From NCBI GenBank assembly GCA_018466975.1, contig CM031556.1:1178001-1242000 (forward strand): 64,000 bases of DNA, written 5' to 3'. Source of the stretch: Sparassis latifolia. Its lineage: Eukaryota > Basidiomycota > Agaricomycetes > Polyporales > Sparassidaceae. Numbering within the stretch: position 1 is the stretch's first letter; every line of letters starts with the position of its first letter. The notes under the pieces are model-generated. The model was not told the origin of the DNA, searched no databases, and was given only the letters and a program-made list of their open reading frames with translations. Shown in pieces: positions 13,332-26,687 of this stretch. The position numbers and the translations under genes were made by a program.

Positions 13332-14435
13332 CTACCGCCGCCGATGCACATTCTTCCCTCCACGCCCCCTCGCGCCAGTGGACGCCCCCTTCGCGGCGCC
13401 CGACGCCGCGGCCTTCGCGCTCGCATTCGCCTCGTCGCCCGCACTGAGCAGCTCCGAGATCCTAATCGCAACAACCTCAGCCATCACGCCGCACAAAACA
13501 AAAGATTGGTGAGCAGCAACGCACCCCGTCCTGATATCGCCGCTCTGGATCGAGCTCTGGATGCTATTAATCCGCGCCTGCCGCCCCTGGATCTCCTGCA
13601 GCGTCTCCGGGTCCATATTCTTCTGCAGCACCCGCTCAGCACCTCAACACCGCGAACGGACAACGGGGGGGAAGGGTGCTCACCATCAGATACGGCATGA
13701 GCAGCATCAGCGCGCCCCCGCCGACCGAGAGCAGCATCATCGGGTTCTGGAACATCCCTAGTAGGTTGAACGCCTCCGGCGGCACGAAGTAGTCGTTGCG
13801 CGCGCGCGGTGTCAGCAGCGGCGGGTACGGGAACTGCACCGCCGCCGCCGGGTCCAGCGGCGTCCCGGGCGTGTACGGCCGCACCTCCGGCACGGCGGAG
13901 CTGTCGTTCGCCGGTACGTCGATGCGGAGCTGCGGATGCGTGAGCGACCTGCGTGGGGAGAGAGAGGAAAGTAGGGTGTAGCGTACCTGGTCGAAGGCGT
14001 GGTCGTGCGCGAGCACGGAGAGGATGTACGTACCTGCGGGGACGTCCGGGCTGCGATGTCCGACGAACGAACGCATGGATCCTGTGAGTACGAGAACTTA
14101 AACGCAAGGAGCGCGGTACGGTACGTACATCGTGAACCCGCCGTCGCGCGTCACGCCTCCGCGCAGCCGCCCGTGGTCGAGCACGACGCTCGCCTGGCCC
14201 AGTTCGCCAAGACCTGCAAAATACACGAGCATCGAATGCAGCGCGTCAGCAAAGAACGCAGTACAGCGGGAGAGGATGGGCGTACTGCTGCAGACATCAT
14301 TCCATAGAATGCGTCCCTTCAGGTCGAACGCGAGCGCTGTGCAGCAAGAACTTGACGTCGGTGTCAATGGCGCGCACGATGAATGAATGAAGGCGTTTAC
14401 CTGGCCAAGGCGAGCAGGGCGACGGGCACCTTCAT
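13332..14435 (-). CDS. EMC7: ER membrane protein complex subunit 7
   Basis: Seven exons give 240 residues: 14401-14435, 14286-14350, 14129-14213, 13987-14050, 13684-13929, 13525-13622 and 13332-13461. A signal peptide (MKVPVALLALASSC...ALA) leads into FDLKGRILWNDVC, VVLDHGRLRGGVTRDGGFT and PDVPAGTYILSV. That is the luminal beta-sandwich of EMC7, related to carboxypeptidase regulatory domains. Next come RNDYFVPPEAFNLLGMFQNP, a single membrane helix (MMLLSVGGGALMLLMPYLM), the NMDPETLQEIQ helix and a basic tail ending HRRR. EMC is an insertase for tail-anchored and multi-pass proteins in the ER. The acceptor of intron 3 (just before 14050) was chosen over a nearer CAG because only it gives FTIPDVPAGTY. 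The gene is head to head with UTP23, 219 bp apart. Confidence 0.9.
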
Positions 14436-14654
14436 GGTAGTACCTTCTTGGGTGTAGAACAAGAGTGTATATAGAGGAAGACGTGGTGGATGGTGAAGAC
14501 GCTGATAACACGACCATACATACAATCTTCCTCTCGATCAAAAACGATCTCGCGCGTCGCGCACTCTGTTCTCCTCAGCTCCTCGGATTCTGAATATCTG
14601 CATCGCTCGAGAGCATACACACATCTCTCCCTTAAGCTTACAGCGAGAGTGAAA

Positions 14655-15744
14655 ATGCGCATCAAACGAGCGAAAGCCTACCGCAAGCTCATGTCCCTCT
14701 ATTCGACGTCCTTCGGCTTCAGAGAGCCCTACCAAGTCCTCGGTGCGCCCCCTTCTCACCCGCCAGCAGCAGCCGCCCACTAACCCCCCGCCAGTCGACG
14801 CCGAAATCTGCAAAGCCGCGATCCTCCAAAACCTCGCCCTCGCGACCCAGCTCGGCGCCGTCCTCCAGGGCACCGTGAAGCCCAGTGAGCCCCCCTCCGC
14901 TTTTGTTGTTCTGCCACGCTAACCACCCCGCGAAGCGCAGTGATCACGCAGTGCTGCATCCACGAGCTCTACCTCCAGGGCAAGCCGCAGCAGCCCGCAG
15001 TCGACCTCGCCAAGACCTTCGAGCGCCGTCGGTGCAACCACCGCGAGCCGCTCGCAAGCGACATCTGCCTAGCCAGCGTCGTCGGTGCGTCCCCCTTCGT
15101 CCCGATGCTGCAGTTGCTGACCCGCCGCGCAGGCGAGACGAACAAGCACCGATACGTCGTCGCGACGCAGTCGCAGGCCCTCCGCGCCGCCCTCCGCGCC
15201 GTCCCCGCCGTCCCGCTCGTGCACTTCAACCGCTCCGTCATGATCCTCGAGCCCCCCAGCACCGCCACGCTCGCCGCCAAGCGATCGGTGCGTCTCCCCC
15301 CTTCACGCCCTTCTCTTCACTTTTATGCCATTCCTGGCTAGCCGCTGATGCCAAGTGCAGGTCGAAGAAGAGGCTCTCCACCCATCTGCCCCCGAGCTCG
15401 CCGCCCTGCCCACGTCGTTAAAAGACGACGCCGACGCCGTGCCCGTGCGCAAGAAGAGGAAGGGGCCAAAGGGCCCGAACCCGCTGAGCGTGAAGAAGAA
15501 GAAGGCGAAGCCCGACGCTGCTGCCCCGAAGCAGATGCCAGCGGCGAGGGAGGAGGCGGAGGAGGCGGGCGAGAAGCGGAAACATGTGGATGAGGACGCC
15601 GACGAGATTGTTGGCGCTGCAGAGCTGCCTGCGGTGGATGGTGCGGGGCACAAGAGAAAACGGCGGCGGAAGACGAATGCTCGTACCACTGAAGTTCCTG
15701 CAGGAACTGTAGCAACCCGTACCCCCATAATCTCAACAGCCTGA
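14655..15744 (+). CDS. UTP23: rRNA-processing protein UTP23 (PIN-like domain)
   Basis: Five exons give 286 residues: 14655-14742, 14795-14884, 14941-15084, 15133-15287 and 15361-15744. The N-terminus MRIKRAKAYRKLMSLYSTSF and the continuation FREPYQVLVDAEIC are diagnostic for UTP23. The zinc-binding Cys/His set is visible in TQCCIHELY and RRCNHREPLASDICLASVV. The core ends with NKHRYVVATQSQALRAALR. The C-terminal third is lysine-rich (VRKKRKGPKGPNPLSVKKKK) and probably disordered, with nucleolar-localisation character. UTP23 acts in early 18S maturation, releasing snR30 from pre-ribosomes. Its PIN fold is considered catalytically inactive in yeast. It ends about 195 bp from the convergent polyubiquitin gene. 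Confidence 0.94.
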
Positions 15745-15938
15745 CTGTATTTGCGTTGACTGTCGTCAGAACTTCATGTGCTACATGCTTCATGTCATTT
15801 TCTTTGGTTGGGAAGTTCACCCTCATACACATGGGCTCGCACAAGATCCATAACCCGACGCGTGTATAAACGCTATGAAATGAGCGCTAATCTACAACAT
15901 ACGAATGATAGTACAGCCATGCACGAGACGCAGACACC

Positions 15939-18254
<2,316 letters not shown>

Positions 18255-19749
18255 TCAATACCCACCGACAGCATTACGATCTTCCCATATCCGTATAGTC
18301 AGGTCTTTCTCCATGGAAGCGGAGGCGATGACAGGTCGAGTTGGATGGGCCTTCGAAGACTGTATTCAGCGGGTTTTCGCGATCAAAACCACATTTGAAC
18401 TCACCGCTATAGCAATCACGACGTCTGTAGAGCATTCGGTCAAGTTCGTGTTACTCCTCACCAGGATGAAATGCTCACCTCTGTGACCTTCAAGAACTTG
18501 CGCGACTTCTCTACTCTGCAGATTCCACAGGTAGACCTTCGCGTCCTCGCTTCCACTCACGATGTATTTTTTTCCCGGAGCAAAATCAACAACCAGACAA
18601 TACGTGCGATTTGTATGACCGGTGTATGTCTTGACACACCGTGACGTCTGCGTGCTCCAGAGGCGTATGGTGGAGTCTTGTGTGGAAGCGAGAATGAACT
18701 TCGAATTAGGCGTAAATTTAATATGAGAACTTCTCGAGGATTGAATTAGTGTTCTACGAAATCAGAAGGAGAAAGCGTACCAAATTGGGTTGTCGTCATC
18801 TGCCAATGTTTTCAGACACTGCCCAGAGTCGGAATCCCAGATGCGGCTGGTAGGAGTGTCCACGTCCGATAAATTAATTATGTGCACAAGGAAAGACGTA
18901 CATCAGCCCGTCCATCGCACAGGAAGCAATCAAAGTGCCATCATGATTGAAGGTAACAGCAGTGACGGGGTCAGAGTGCGCCGGTAACGTTTTCAAGTTT
19001 CTCCCTCGAAGATGTTCAGTTGCAATGCGTCACGTATGTACACAAGACATACCCCGCGCGATGTCCCACACGCGTACTGTCTCGTCAAACCCGCCGGAGA
19101 CGAGCAGGTTGGATCGCGGACTGAAGTTTACGCAAAACACAAAATTCGTGTGGCCTTTCAGCACCTTCACGGTAGACATCTACTTGCAATGACGAGGTGA
19201 GAAATGCAAAACATATGATGGTCGACATAGCGTTGCATGGAATTTAGACTCACGGAATCAATGCTCCATATTCGAATGGTCTTGTCGTCCGAAGCAGACG
19301 CAATGTATTCGCCGTCGGGTGACCACGCAATATCAGAAATACCCTCTGTGTGACCCTCCAGGGTGTGCAGAATCTCTCCAGTGTCCGCATTCCATACCTT
19401 CACCGATTTATCCGCAGCTTGCTTCGAGAAACGCGTGAACACCAAGGCAGCTTTGAGGCTTTTTCGAACACACCTGACGACGCCAGCATCGACCCGTCGG
19501 GACTAAATTTGATTGCTGAAATAGACCTGGTATGTCCGCTCAAAATGAGCTTCACTTTGTAGGCTGGACCAGAAGATGTAATTCCGTTGACTGCGAGTGG
19601 CTTGGGTGATCCCGCGGAGTGTCCGGGGAGTGATGAGGCAGTTGGGGGTTCTGTGGTCGTTCCTGTGCTATTGGTATCGTGTTCGGCGTAGTTTGCACCG
19701 TTGTGGTCGGGTGCAGGCGTTGGAGAGGAGGCTGCTGCTCAGCGTCCAT
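18255..19749 (-). CDS. SWD3: WD40 protein WDR5/SWD3 (COMPASS H3K4 methyltransferase subunit)
   Basis: Nine exons give 337 residues: 19699-19749, 19474-19600, 19254-19417, 19053-19179, 18902-19004, 18781-18846, 18479-18729, 18405-18424 and 18255-18359. The seven WD40 blades are readable: [106 protein letters not shown], and a last blade ending IRIWED. Order, spacing and length match WDR5 (334 residues in human), which scaffolds COMPASS on chromatin. The N-terminus is the weak point. From the ATG at 19749 the frame closes before the first blade. A GT/AG intron at 19601-19698 restores it, but at 98 nt it is longer than the others. It is head to head with eIF3k, 137 bp apart. Confidence 0.88.
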
Positions 19750-19886
19750 GGTGATGAGTGAGGTGAAGGAACAGACGCCCGCGACGCGATGCGTCCTGTA
19801 AATATTCTCAGCGTCTCTCTCAGAGTTTGTCATTACCAGACACTTCAACGTCGGACACTTCAACGGTAGAAAATACATATTTGACC

Positions 19887-20843
19887 ATGCCATCCGTAGC
19901 ATCAGTCTGGGCAGAACCGCCGACGCGGACACCGCTAATCGAGAATCTCGTCTCTGGTGTTGGTGCGTTTCGTTCTTTCCGAGGCTGAAAATCTGTTTGA
20001 CTTACTATATGCAATTCCTGTGTGCAGACAGATATAACCCCAACAATGTTGGAATTCTCGAGGACTACCTGTACCACCAGATTCGCAGCGAGGAGTACGA
20101 TTGCCTCGCGAATCTAGCCATCCTAAAACTGTGAGTCCCTTAAAAACTCGAATCGGAGTAGTCCTGACTCCCGGTAGGTATCAATTCAACCCTGACCTGT
20201 ACAATCCCGATGTTGTAATCAACATTCTCATCAAAGCACTCACATCTTCACCCTTCCCCGACTTCAACCTCTGTATTTCCCTCCTCGACGAACGGTCGGT
20301 GAACGCAAACCCCGACGAGCCCGACCCACTACCCTCCCTCCTCCCTATTCTCACCACACTGTACAACCTCCTACAGCAGTGCCGCTTTCCCGCGTTCTGG
20401 TCGCTCTACCGCTCGGACCAGGTCGAGTCGCTGCGGGACAACTACACGGTCGAGTGCGTCGGCTTCGAGGACTCTATCAGGGAGGTCGCGATCCGTGCTG
20501 TGAAGGCTGCGTTCACGCGGATAGGTCGCGAGCGGTTGGGCACGTATCTCGATCTGACAGGTGCATGTCTCGTTTTGCTCCGCCCTCGGTGAGAACTAAT
20601 GGAGTCCACTTAAAAAAAAGGCGAGAACCTGAACGCGTACATTGCGAAATTGGGATGGACGGTCGACTCTGCGACCGGCGTCATCACTGTTCCTCCCAAT
20701 CCAGACAACCAGATCGTCTCGACGGTCGTGCAAGAAAATATTAAGCTACCTCGTGAGTTCTTCAGCCTTGTATCAGAATTTGCTAACTGACTTATTGCTA
20801 AACAGAGCTAATCAAAGTTATTGCGCACACACAAACTGCGTAG
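19887..20843 (+). CDS. eIF3k: Translation initiation factor eIF3 subunit K
   Basis: Five exons give 243 residues: 19887-19962, 20028-20130, 20178-20560, 20621-20752 and 20806-20843. The sequence RYNPNNVGILEDYLYHQ, CLANLAILKLYQFNP, the PFPDFNLCISLLDE segment and CRFPAFWSLY reproduce eIF3k in order. The helical repeats are followed by the winged-helix part (LGWTVDSATGVITVP; VQENIKLPQLIKVI). eIF3k binds eIF3l at the periphery of the eIF3 complex and is dispensable in some fungi. Length matches the family (about 220-245). The start is the first ATG in frame, giving MPSVASVWAEPPTRTPLIEN. It is convergent with ITC1, with 342 bp between the stops. Confidence 0.94.
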
Positions 20844-21185
20844 CATTGCATGAAATACAGTTCTTTTTTTTTCGATGATGCCCTATGTCTCGAGATTGGT
20901 GTGAGATACATCTACATCCAAACGAGACTGCGGTGAAAAGCTTAAACTCGACTTCCTCAAGCCATATACACCTCACGATGTTGGCCATATACGTTGAAGA
21001 TGCCTAAACGAATGTTTATGGCTCCTTCACTATATTACTAATTTCTTATTGTGGAATGTATTCGGGACAGCATTGCGGAGAAAATAACCTATAACTATGA
21101 ACAGAATGCCGTACAGTGTAATATGCAAGGTCCGCAGATGTGATGTCAATGATGGGATGGTGCTGAGATGATAAACGTAGTGATG
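20844..21185. other. Intergenic between convergent eIF3k and ITC1 genes
   Basis: AT-rich 3' flanks of both genes. I see no gene, RNA or repeat here. Confidence 0.5.
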
Positions 21186-24100
21186 TCACGACCCGTTGAC
21201 AGCCTTGCGGTTGGTCCACAACATGTAGGGCTCTCTAGCAATGTCTGGCCCTCCATGTCTTGTCCGGGCGCTGCGGCGCGCTTCTGGCAATCTGGCATTC
21301 ATTGTCAAGTCCTGAGGGATGACAGGCACAATGAGAATTTGCATGTAACGAATGAAATACGGGCACGTACCGCTGAACGCCGCTTCACACCTGGTCCGAG
21401 GTGTTGCCCCCACTTTGCGAAGGCATTCTTCAGCGCGAGCTCTCGTACGCCCTTCGGGTTCAACCAAGCAATGAACTCGTCAACCTGTGAAAATGAATAA
21501 ATCTAAATAGAGAATGGCACCAGAACAAAAATGCGTACCTCGTCTAAATCGTTGTACACCGCCCATTCGCCGACTCCAAGCATGCCCTCCTCTCCCTCCT
21601 CCTCCTTTCTACGAGCAGTAATATTTTCCTCCCTGCGCTCTAACACTTCTATATCAAATTCGCTGGGCCCTTGCACGAAAATCCGGCCCGTGCCATACTG
21701 TACAGCACCCCCACTGCCAACCAGCGAGGCCGCACCCATTCCGTCGAACCACCAGATGCGATTGTAGAACCTGTCTTTGCCCAGAGGCTTGACCCGCACA
21801 GCCCCGAGCAGCTTCCTGAATTCTCGCTCGATGCCCTCCAGTCGGCGTTCAAGCTTGTTGAGCTCCTCGTCCAGCCGACGGTGCTCAGCCAAAGCCTGCT
21901 TGGCCGATGCGGACTTCGCTCGCGCGAGCTCTCGATCTTTTGCCTGGGTACGCCGCTTGTGGCGGGCGACAATGCCGCCCTCTGCTTCTCCCTCTGAGCC
22001 AGGGGCTTCGGAGAGATCGCTAGAGTCTTGCATCACCACGTCTTCGTCAACGCCATTCAGTGGTTTCAGCTCTTTGGCACTCTCGTCCAGGGCGTTCATT
22101 TCTTCAGCGCTGGGAAACCATGCCATTAGATGCAAGACAGAAAGCACACAGATTAAACAACTTACCATTGTTTCTTCGACCTGTTCACCTCGATTTTCTC
22201 CTTCCGCAACGCGGTCAATTGCTCCTCGCACCACTCCATGTGTGCGTGGATGGCCTTGCTGGAAATCGCTAGGTTGCACATAAATGACAGAATTGCAATC
22301 CGATCTTCGGGTGGTAACGAATAATATCTTGTACTGGGAGAAGTAGGGACAGAAAGGGACGTGGGTGCAGGGGTACCAGATGGAGAAGCATTGGATGACA
22401 CTGATGGCTCTGCAGTTGACTCGGGGGCGAAGAGCAGTCGGGTCAGAATCTCGCGTATGCGGGGGAAGTTTCCGACATTCGCATGCTGTTCAATGCTTAT
22501 GAGAATAGAGGACAAGCGGAGCATATTGAGCAATAACTTACGTCCTTCAGACAACCGACCAAAGACTCCTCCCACCCTAACCTACCCTCAGAATGTCTTA
22601 GAGGAGCTCGCTCCCAGTTGCTACCCACATCCGCCATGGCGGCTGTGAGTTCGTCGGTTGACACTCCAAGAACTACATCGTCCTCGCCCTCCATCTCCTC
22701 CTTGACACGGAGTAGTGAGAGGAGCGCACTGTGGCGATTGAAAGGTACGGTGCGAAGGTTGTAAATCAGGGCTGCATGAACCTCAGCAAGTAAGGAGCAC
22801 TGTGGGTCGTTCATAGAATGCCGGATAGCTTGTTCAAAATCATCCATAGTAAATGGAGACATATGTAACGGTTGTCTGCGCACTGCATAAACTACCATCA
22901 CTCACAGAAGAAAATAGTAGACGCACCCGTAGACAACGAGGAAGTTCCAGGACATTATGAATCCTTCGTTGGTGGAGTTGTCATCACCAAATGGCATTGC
23001 CACACGACTCGGCACAGGCCTTCTCAGCTTCATGCCCGCCTTCTTCTCTTTATCGCCTATAACCACGTCTAAGTCTTCAGTAGGGTAGCGTATGGGCTTC
23101 TTCTTCTTTTTCTCTGCAGCAAGCCGCTCGCTCTCCTTCACCTTCATTTTCTCGGCCTTCTCTCGGGCTTCGCGCTCGCGTTTCTCTGCAGCGGCATTGG
23201 CTTTAGTTGAATGAACTTAGTAGCAACGCAGACAAGAAATAGCGTAAGCATCGACTCACCCTTCTCCTCTGCAGCAGCCGACATTTTCTTCTGTTTTTTT
23301 GTGGCAGGACCTTCCTTGTCTTCCCAAACCTTCTTCCGCTTGTCGATCTCGCCTTTCTTGATGGTCTCCACACCCTTCCGCGTTTCTTCAGGCATCACAG
23401 TGTTCACACCAAATCGCTCCGCGATAGCCGGTTTAACGGTCCACGGGGATGCAACAGCCGCATCTCTGTCGACGCAATCACGGATGAATCGGCGGAGGAT
23501 AGACTTGGAGAAAGCAAGACGGTCGCGACTAGGCGCGCAGACGTGCATAATGCTGCTCAGCAACGCGCACATCGCGAAACAGGAGATAAACGCACCTCAT
23601 GACAGGACATCGAACATCCATGAGACTTCCTGTCCATTGAGACTTCGTTGTCTCTTTGCCCTTGCTCTTCTCATGACTCTTGTTCGCACCAGGATGTCTC
23701 TCTTCTTCAAATATTTGGACCTTGTATATGTACTGAGAGGGGTCGTCCTTTAGAGCGGCGTCCTTGACGGGAGTCTTAAGGTCCTCAGCAATCTTGTGAA
23801 TAGGCTGCTGCTCCTCATCAGACAAGGGAGAAGAAGAGGTGGACGCCAAGGGAACGGGACTTGTTGCGGAGGTAGAAGGAGCGGAAGTGGTTCTCGGAGG
23901 GAAGACCTGAACGACGCGGGCGGCGTACCTGCACAGGAGTTGTTGGACGTGATCGTGGATACGAGTGGGATAGAATACATACTTGTCTCCTTCAATGTCG
24001 ACAGACACGCCTGCCACCAAGAGTAAGCTCATCGGGGGAAGAATTTTGGTAGAAGGGGGGACATACGTTCGTCTGGGAAGTATCTGTCCTTGAACCGTTC

Positions 24101-24578
24101 ATAAACAGCTTCCACGAGGTGGTCAAGGCGGCCCATGACCTCTGTCAGCGGGCGAGAGAGGTTTCACATCAAAAAACACGTATGCGGCGCAGAGGAGGCG
24201 TGAGACGTACGCCATTGGACTGCTTTGAGCACGGCAGCCTTGAGCGGGTCGGGAAATCTGGAGTGCATGGTGCGGGCCTCTTGTTGTTCACTGTCGAGCG
24301 CCTGGAAGTAGTCCAAGCCACTCTTTCCAGTGACCTCGCATTGAAACTGTTTGCGGCGGTAGAAGGACATGCGGGCAGTGTATTCACTGGGAGAGGTATG
24401 GTAAGTGGATGAGCAGGAGAGTGGGAGGGTATGAAGAGTAGCCGCACTCGTATGTTTCGAAGATCTCGCCTGTTTGTGAGAGATAATAGACCTCCCTGTT
24501 GGGATCAGTGCGGAGGGCTTCGAGGAGGGCTGGGGAGGGCTCGGTGAGGACGACGCGTTTGCGTCTGCAAGTGGGCAT
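21186..24578 (-). CDS. ITC1: ITC1-like ISWI-complex subunit (WAC, DDT and WHIM domains)
   Basis: Twelve exons give 916 residues: 24448-24578, 24211-24386, 24067-24141, 23983-24010, 23596-23928, 23260-23528, 22927-23200, 22542-22875, 22166-22485, 21539-22109, 21371-21484 and 21186-21311. The N-terminus (MPTCRRKRVVL...REVYYLSQTGEIFETY...FYRRKQFQCEVTGKSGL) is a WAC domain. The DDT domain lies near residues 400-465 (NEGFIMSWNFLVVYG, then QPLHMSPFTMDDFEQAI), followed by WHIM segments. The last of these include GKDRFYNRIWWFDG, GEWAVYNDLDE and VDEFIAWLNPKGVRE. The domain order is that of yeast Itc1 and animal ACF1/BAZ1A without bromodomain or PHD finger. These subunits partner with ISWI ATPases to space nucleosomes. 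A lysine-rich coiled region sits around residues 310-380. The 28-nt exon 4 is the shortest. Confidence 0.9.
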
Positions 24579-26687
24579 GATTGTGGTGTGGAAAGGGGAA
24601 GGGGGAAGGGATGATGGGGGGAGAAGGGAAGGGGGAGAGGTGGCCAGAAAAGCGTGAAGCGGGTGTTCGCATTTTTGCAGAGTGCGTCTCCCGCTCGAGG
24701 CCGACCAGCCTCAGCCACTCCTCTCCTTCCCCATTTCCCACTCAGCCTTGTCACGCTTGCCTTTTGTTTTCTCACCCCGAGCCCTTTTCTACCCACAACC
24801 GCCATCCACACCGGCCATCTTCACCATCGCAGTCTGCACTCCAGCGCCTCGTCATCCTCCGGCACACCACCGCGCACAGCTTCCCACCCGATCCACGCAC
24901 GGCAACCCGCTTCACCAGCGTTGTCTTTGACACAACAATGGACTGCCATCCTCGGCGGGTGACGGTTTGGACTGGCCGAAGGAACACGTCCTGATCTTCA
25001 TCCTGTTCGTCGTTTCGTGCAGTAGTACGGAGTTGAGAAGGATTCAGTGTCTTCGCCACAGCATTCCGGAACCTCGCTCTGCTATTTGCACTTCCTCCGC
25101 TGTCGGATTCTATCTCAAAAGTTATATATCTCCCTCGAAACGATACCCGATGTCTACTTTTATGTCAATCCAATGCGTTCAACTCCTCCTGATGGGTGTA
25201 CAACTTCTAAGTGTGATGAATCTTGCGTCTCGTGCAGATCGAGCGCGCTGGCAACCACTTTGCTTTCTCTTGGTTATACTCAACACTTTGCTTTTTATTC
25301 AAATCGTCGCATCTGGTACTCGGTGCATCTCAATGTGAGCTTGAACAATCTCTCTAATAGAAAAGGCTTCAGGGGATATCGTGGCGTGTCGCAGGTCACG
25401 TGCAGCGCGTTTGAGGCGCACAAATCGAGCTGCTCTGTCGAGTCTGTCCTGCAGTTAACCCGATACGAAACTTCCGTCTGCTAGGCTTGGATTAGGGCAC
25501 ATGCGCTATTATTTTCGGCACTACGGACCCATACACGTCACTCAACTTCGTTGCGAGTAGCTTCTCGTGTGAGTTCGCCATAGGTAATTTTGCTTTTATT
25601 GCCGAATAGTGCCCCAAGAACGAGACTCATATGCCGTACCAGATTTCTTGCAAACCTTCGATATTTTGGCGTCAAGATCAACCGTGATATAGACCCGTCG
25701 AGGGACTACATTCCACACGCTCCCACAATGCGAAGAGTAATATACGTGTGTATGGTTACCGCTCACTGAAGTTCCTAGACACAGTCGTTCTTGCGCAATA
25801 CTACCAGTCAGATGGCCATCGTCCGAACACAACGAAGCGCGCCGTACACCACTGATGCACAAATGCGGTCCGGCAGCAACATGTACAATTTTCTTTCGCA
25901 TGTTTTGTCAATTCGTCATCTCATTGCGTTCCGTGTTCAGTCAATGTTGAAACCTGTCATCTGTTTGTTATGTTTCAGCTCAATCATGCAGACAATATTC
26001 GAAGGATCTCTTCGTGCTGAGCTATGGACTACTACCATGCACGCCTTGAACTGTAATTGACTGTGCGTTGTCATCACCCACGACGTTTTCAACCAGCTCC
26101 GAAACCCTTGCCCAAAGCCCTACGTTGGCCCTACGCCTGACCTCGAAGTATTTGCAATTGCGGTTGTCTGCGGATGAGGCGGCTCTCTGCTTCCCTAGGA
26201 ACACGGAACGTTCACTTCATTACCGGTGTGGAATTTGCACACTGCGGTTTCTCTTCCCATCGACGTGGATTTGCTCATTGTTACCATCTCAGCTGAAGTC
26301 TTCGAACATGCTGAAGGTTAGAGTGCTACTATCACCATTATGATACATGACATTGACAATAAAGATATTCAACTGTCGATGAAGATGCCCATATGAGTTG
26401 TCACATCAGATCAAAAGAACTTCCACCTATAGTCATATCCCACCGTTCTAAGTTAGAAGAGCATAGACGACACAAAACCGGCCAGGATGTCAGCAAACTA
26501 CGTTGCATTACTAGGGTATGCAATCCGGGGCGCCCACAGCAGGGTAGTTGCATGTGGGTATGGCACCGTCACAACTGAATGGGGTTAGAAAGTATAAACA
26601 TTATGACAGAGACCACTCACCAAGTTTATACGACTGGAATATACTGTACAAGGCAAATCAAGCAAGACTGAAGTGTTTATCGTGTGA
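24579..26687. other. Intergenic, no confident gene
   Basis: About 2.1 kb between the ITC1 start codon and the stop of the next minus-strand gene. Two overlapping plus-strand open frames (24967-25338 and 25047-25484) are the longest. Neither shows codon bias, known motifs or conserved splice boundaries, and they read the same bases in two frames. No terminal repeats were found. Confidence 0.35.

Noticed and set aside
24967..25484. Two overlapping plus-strand open frames in the gap upstream of ITC1
   Set aside because: They read the same bases in different frames, have no family resemblance and lack coding bias.
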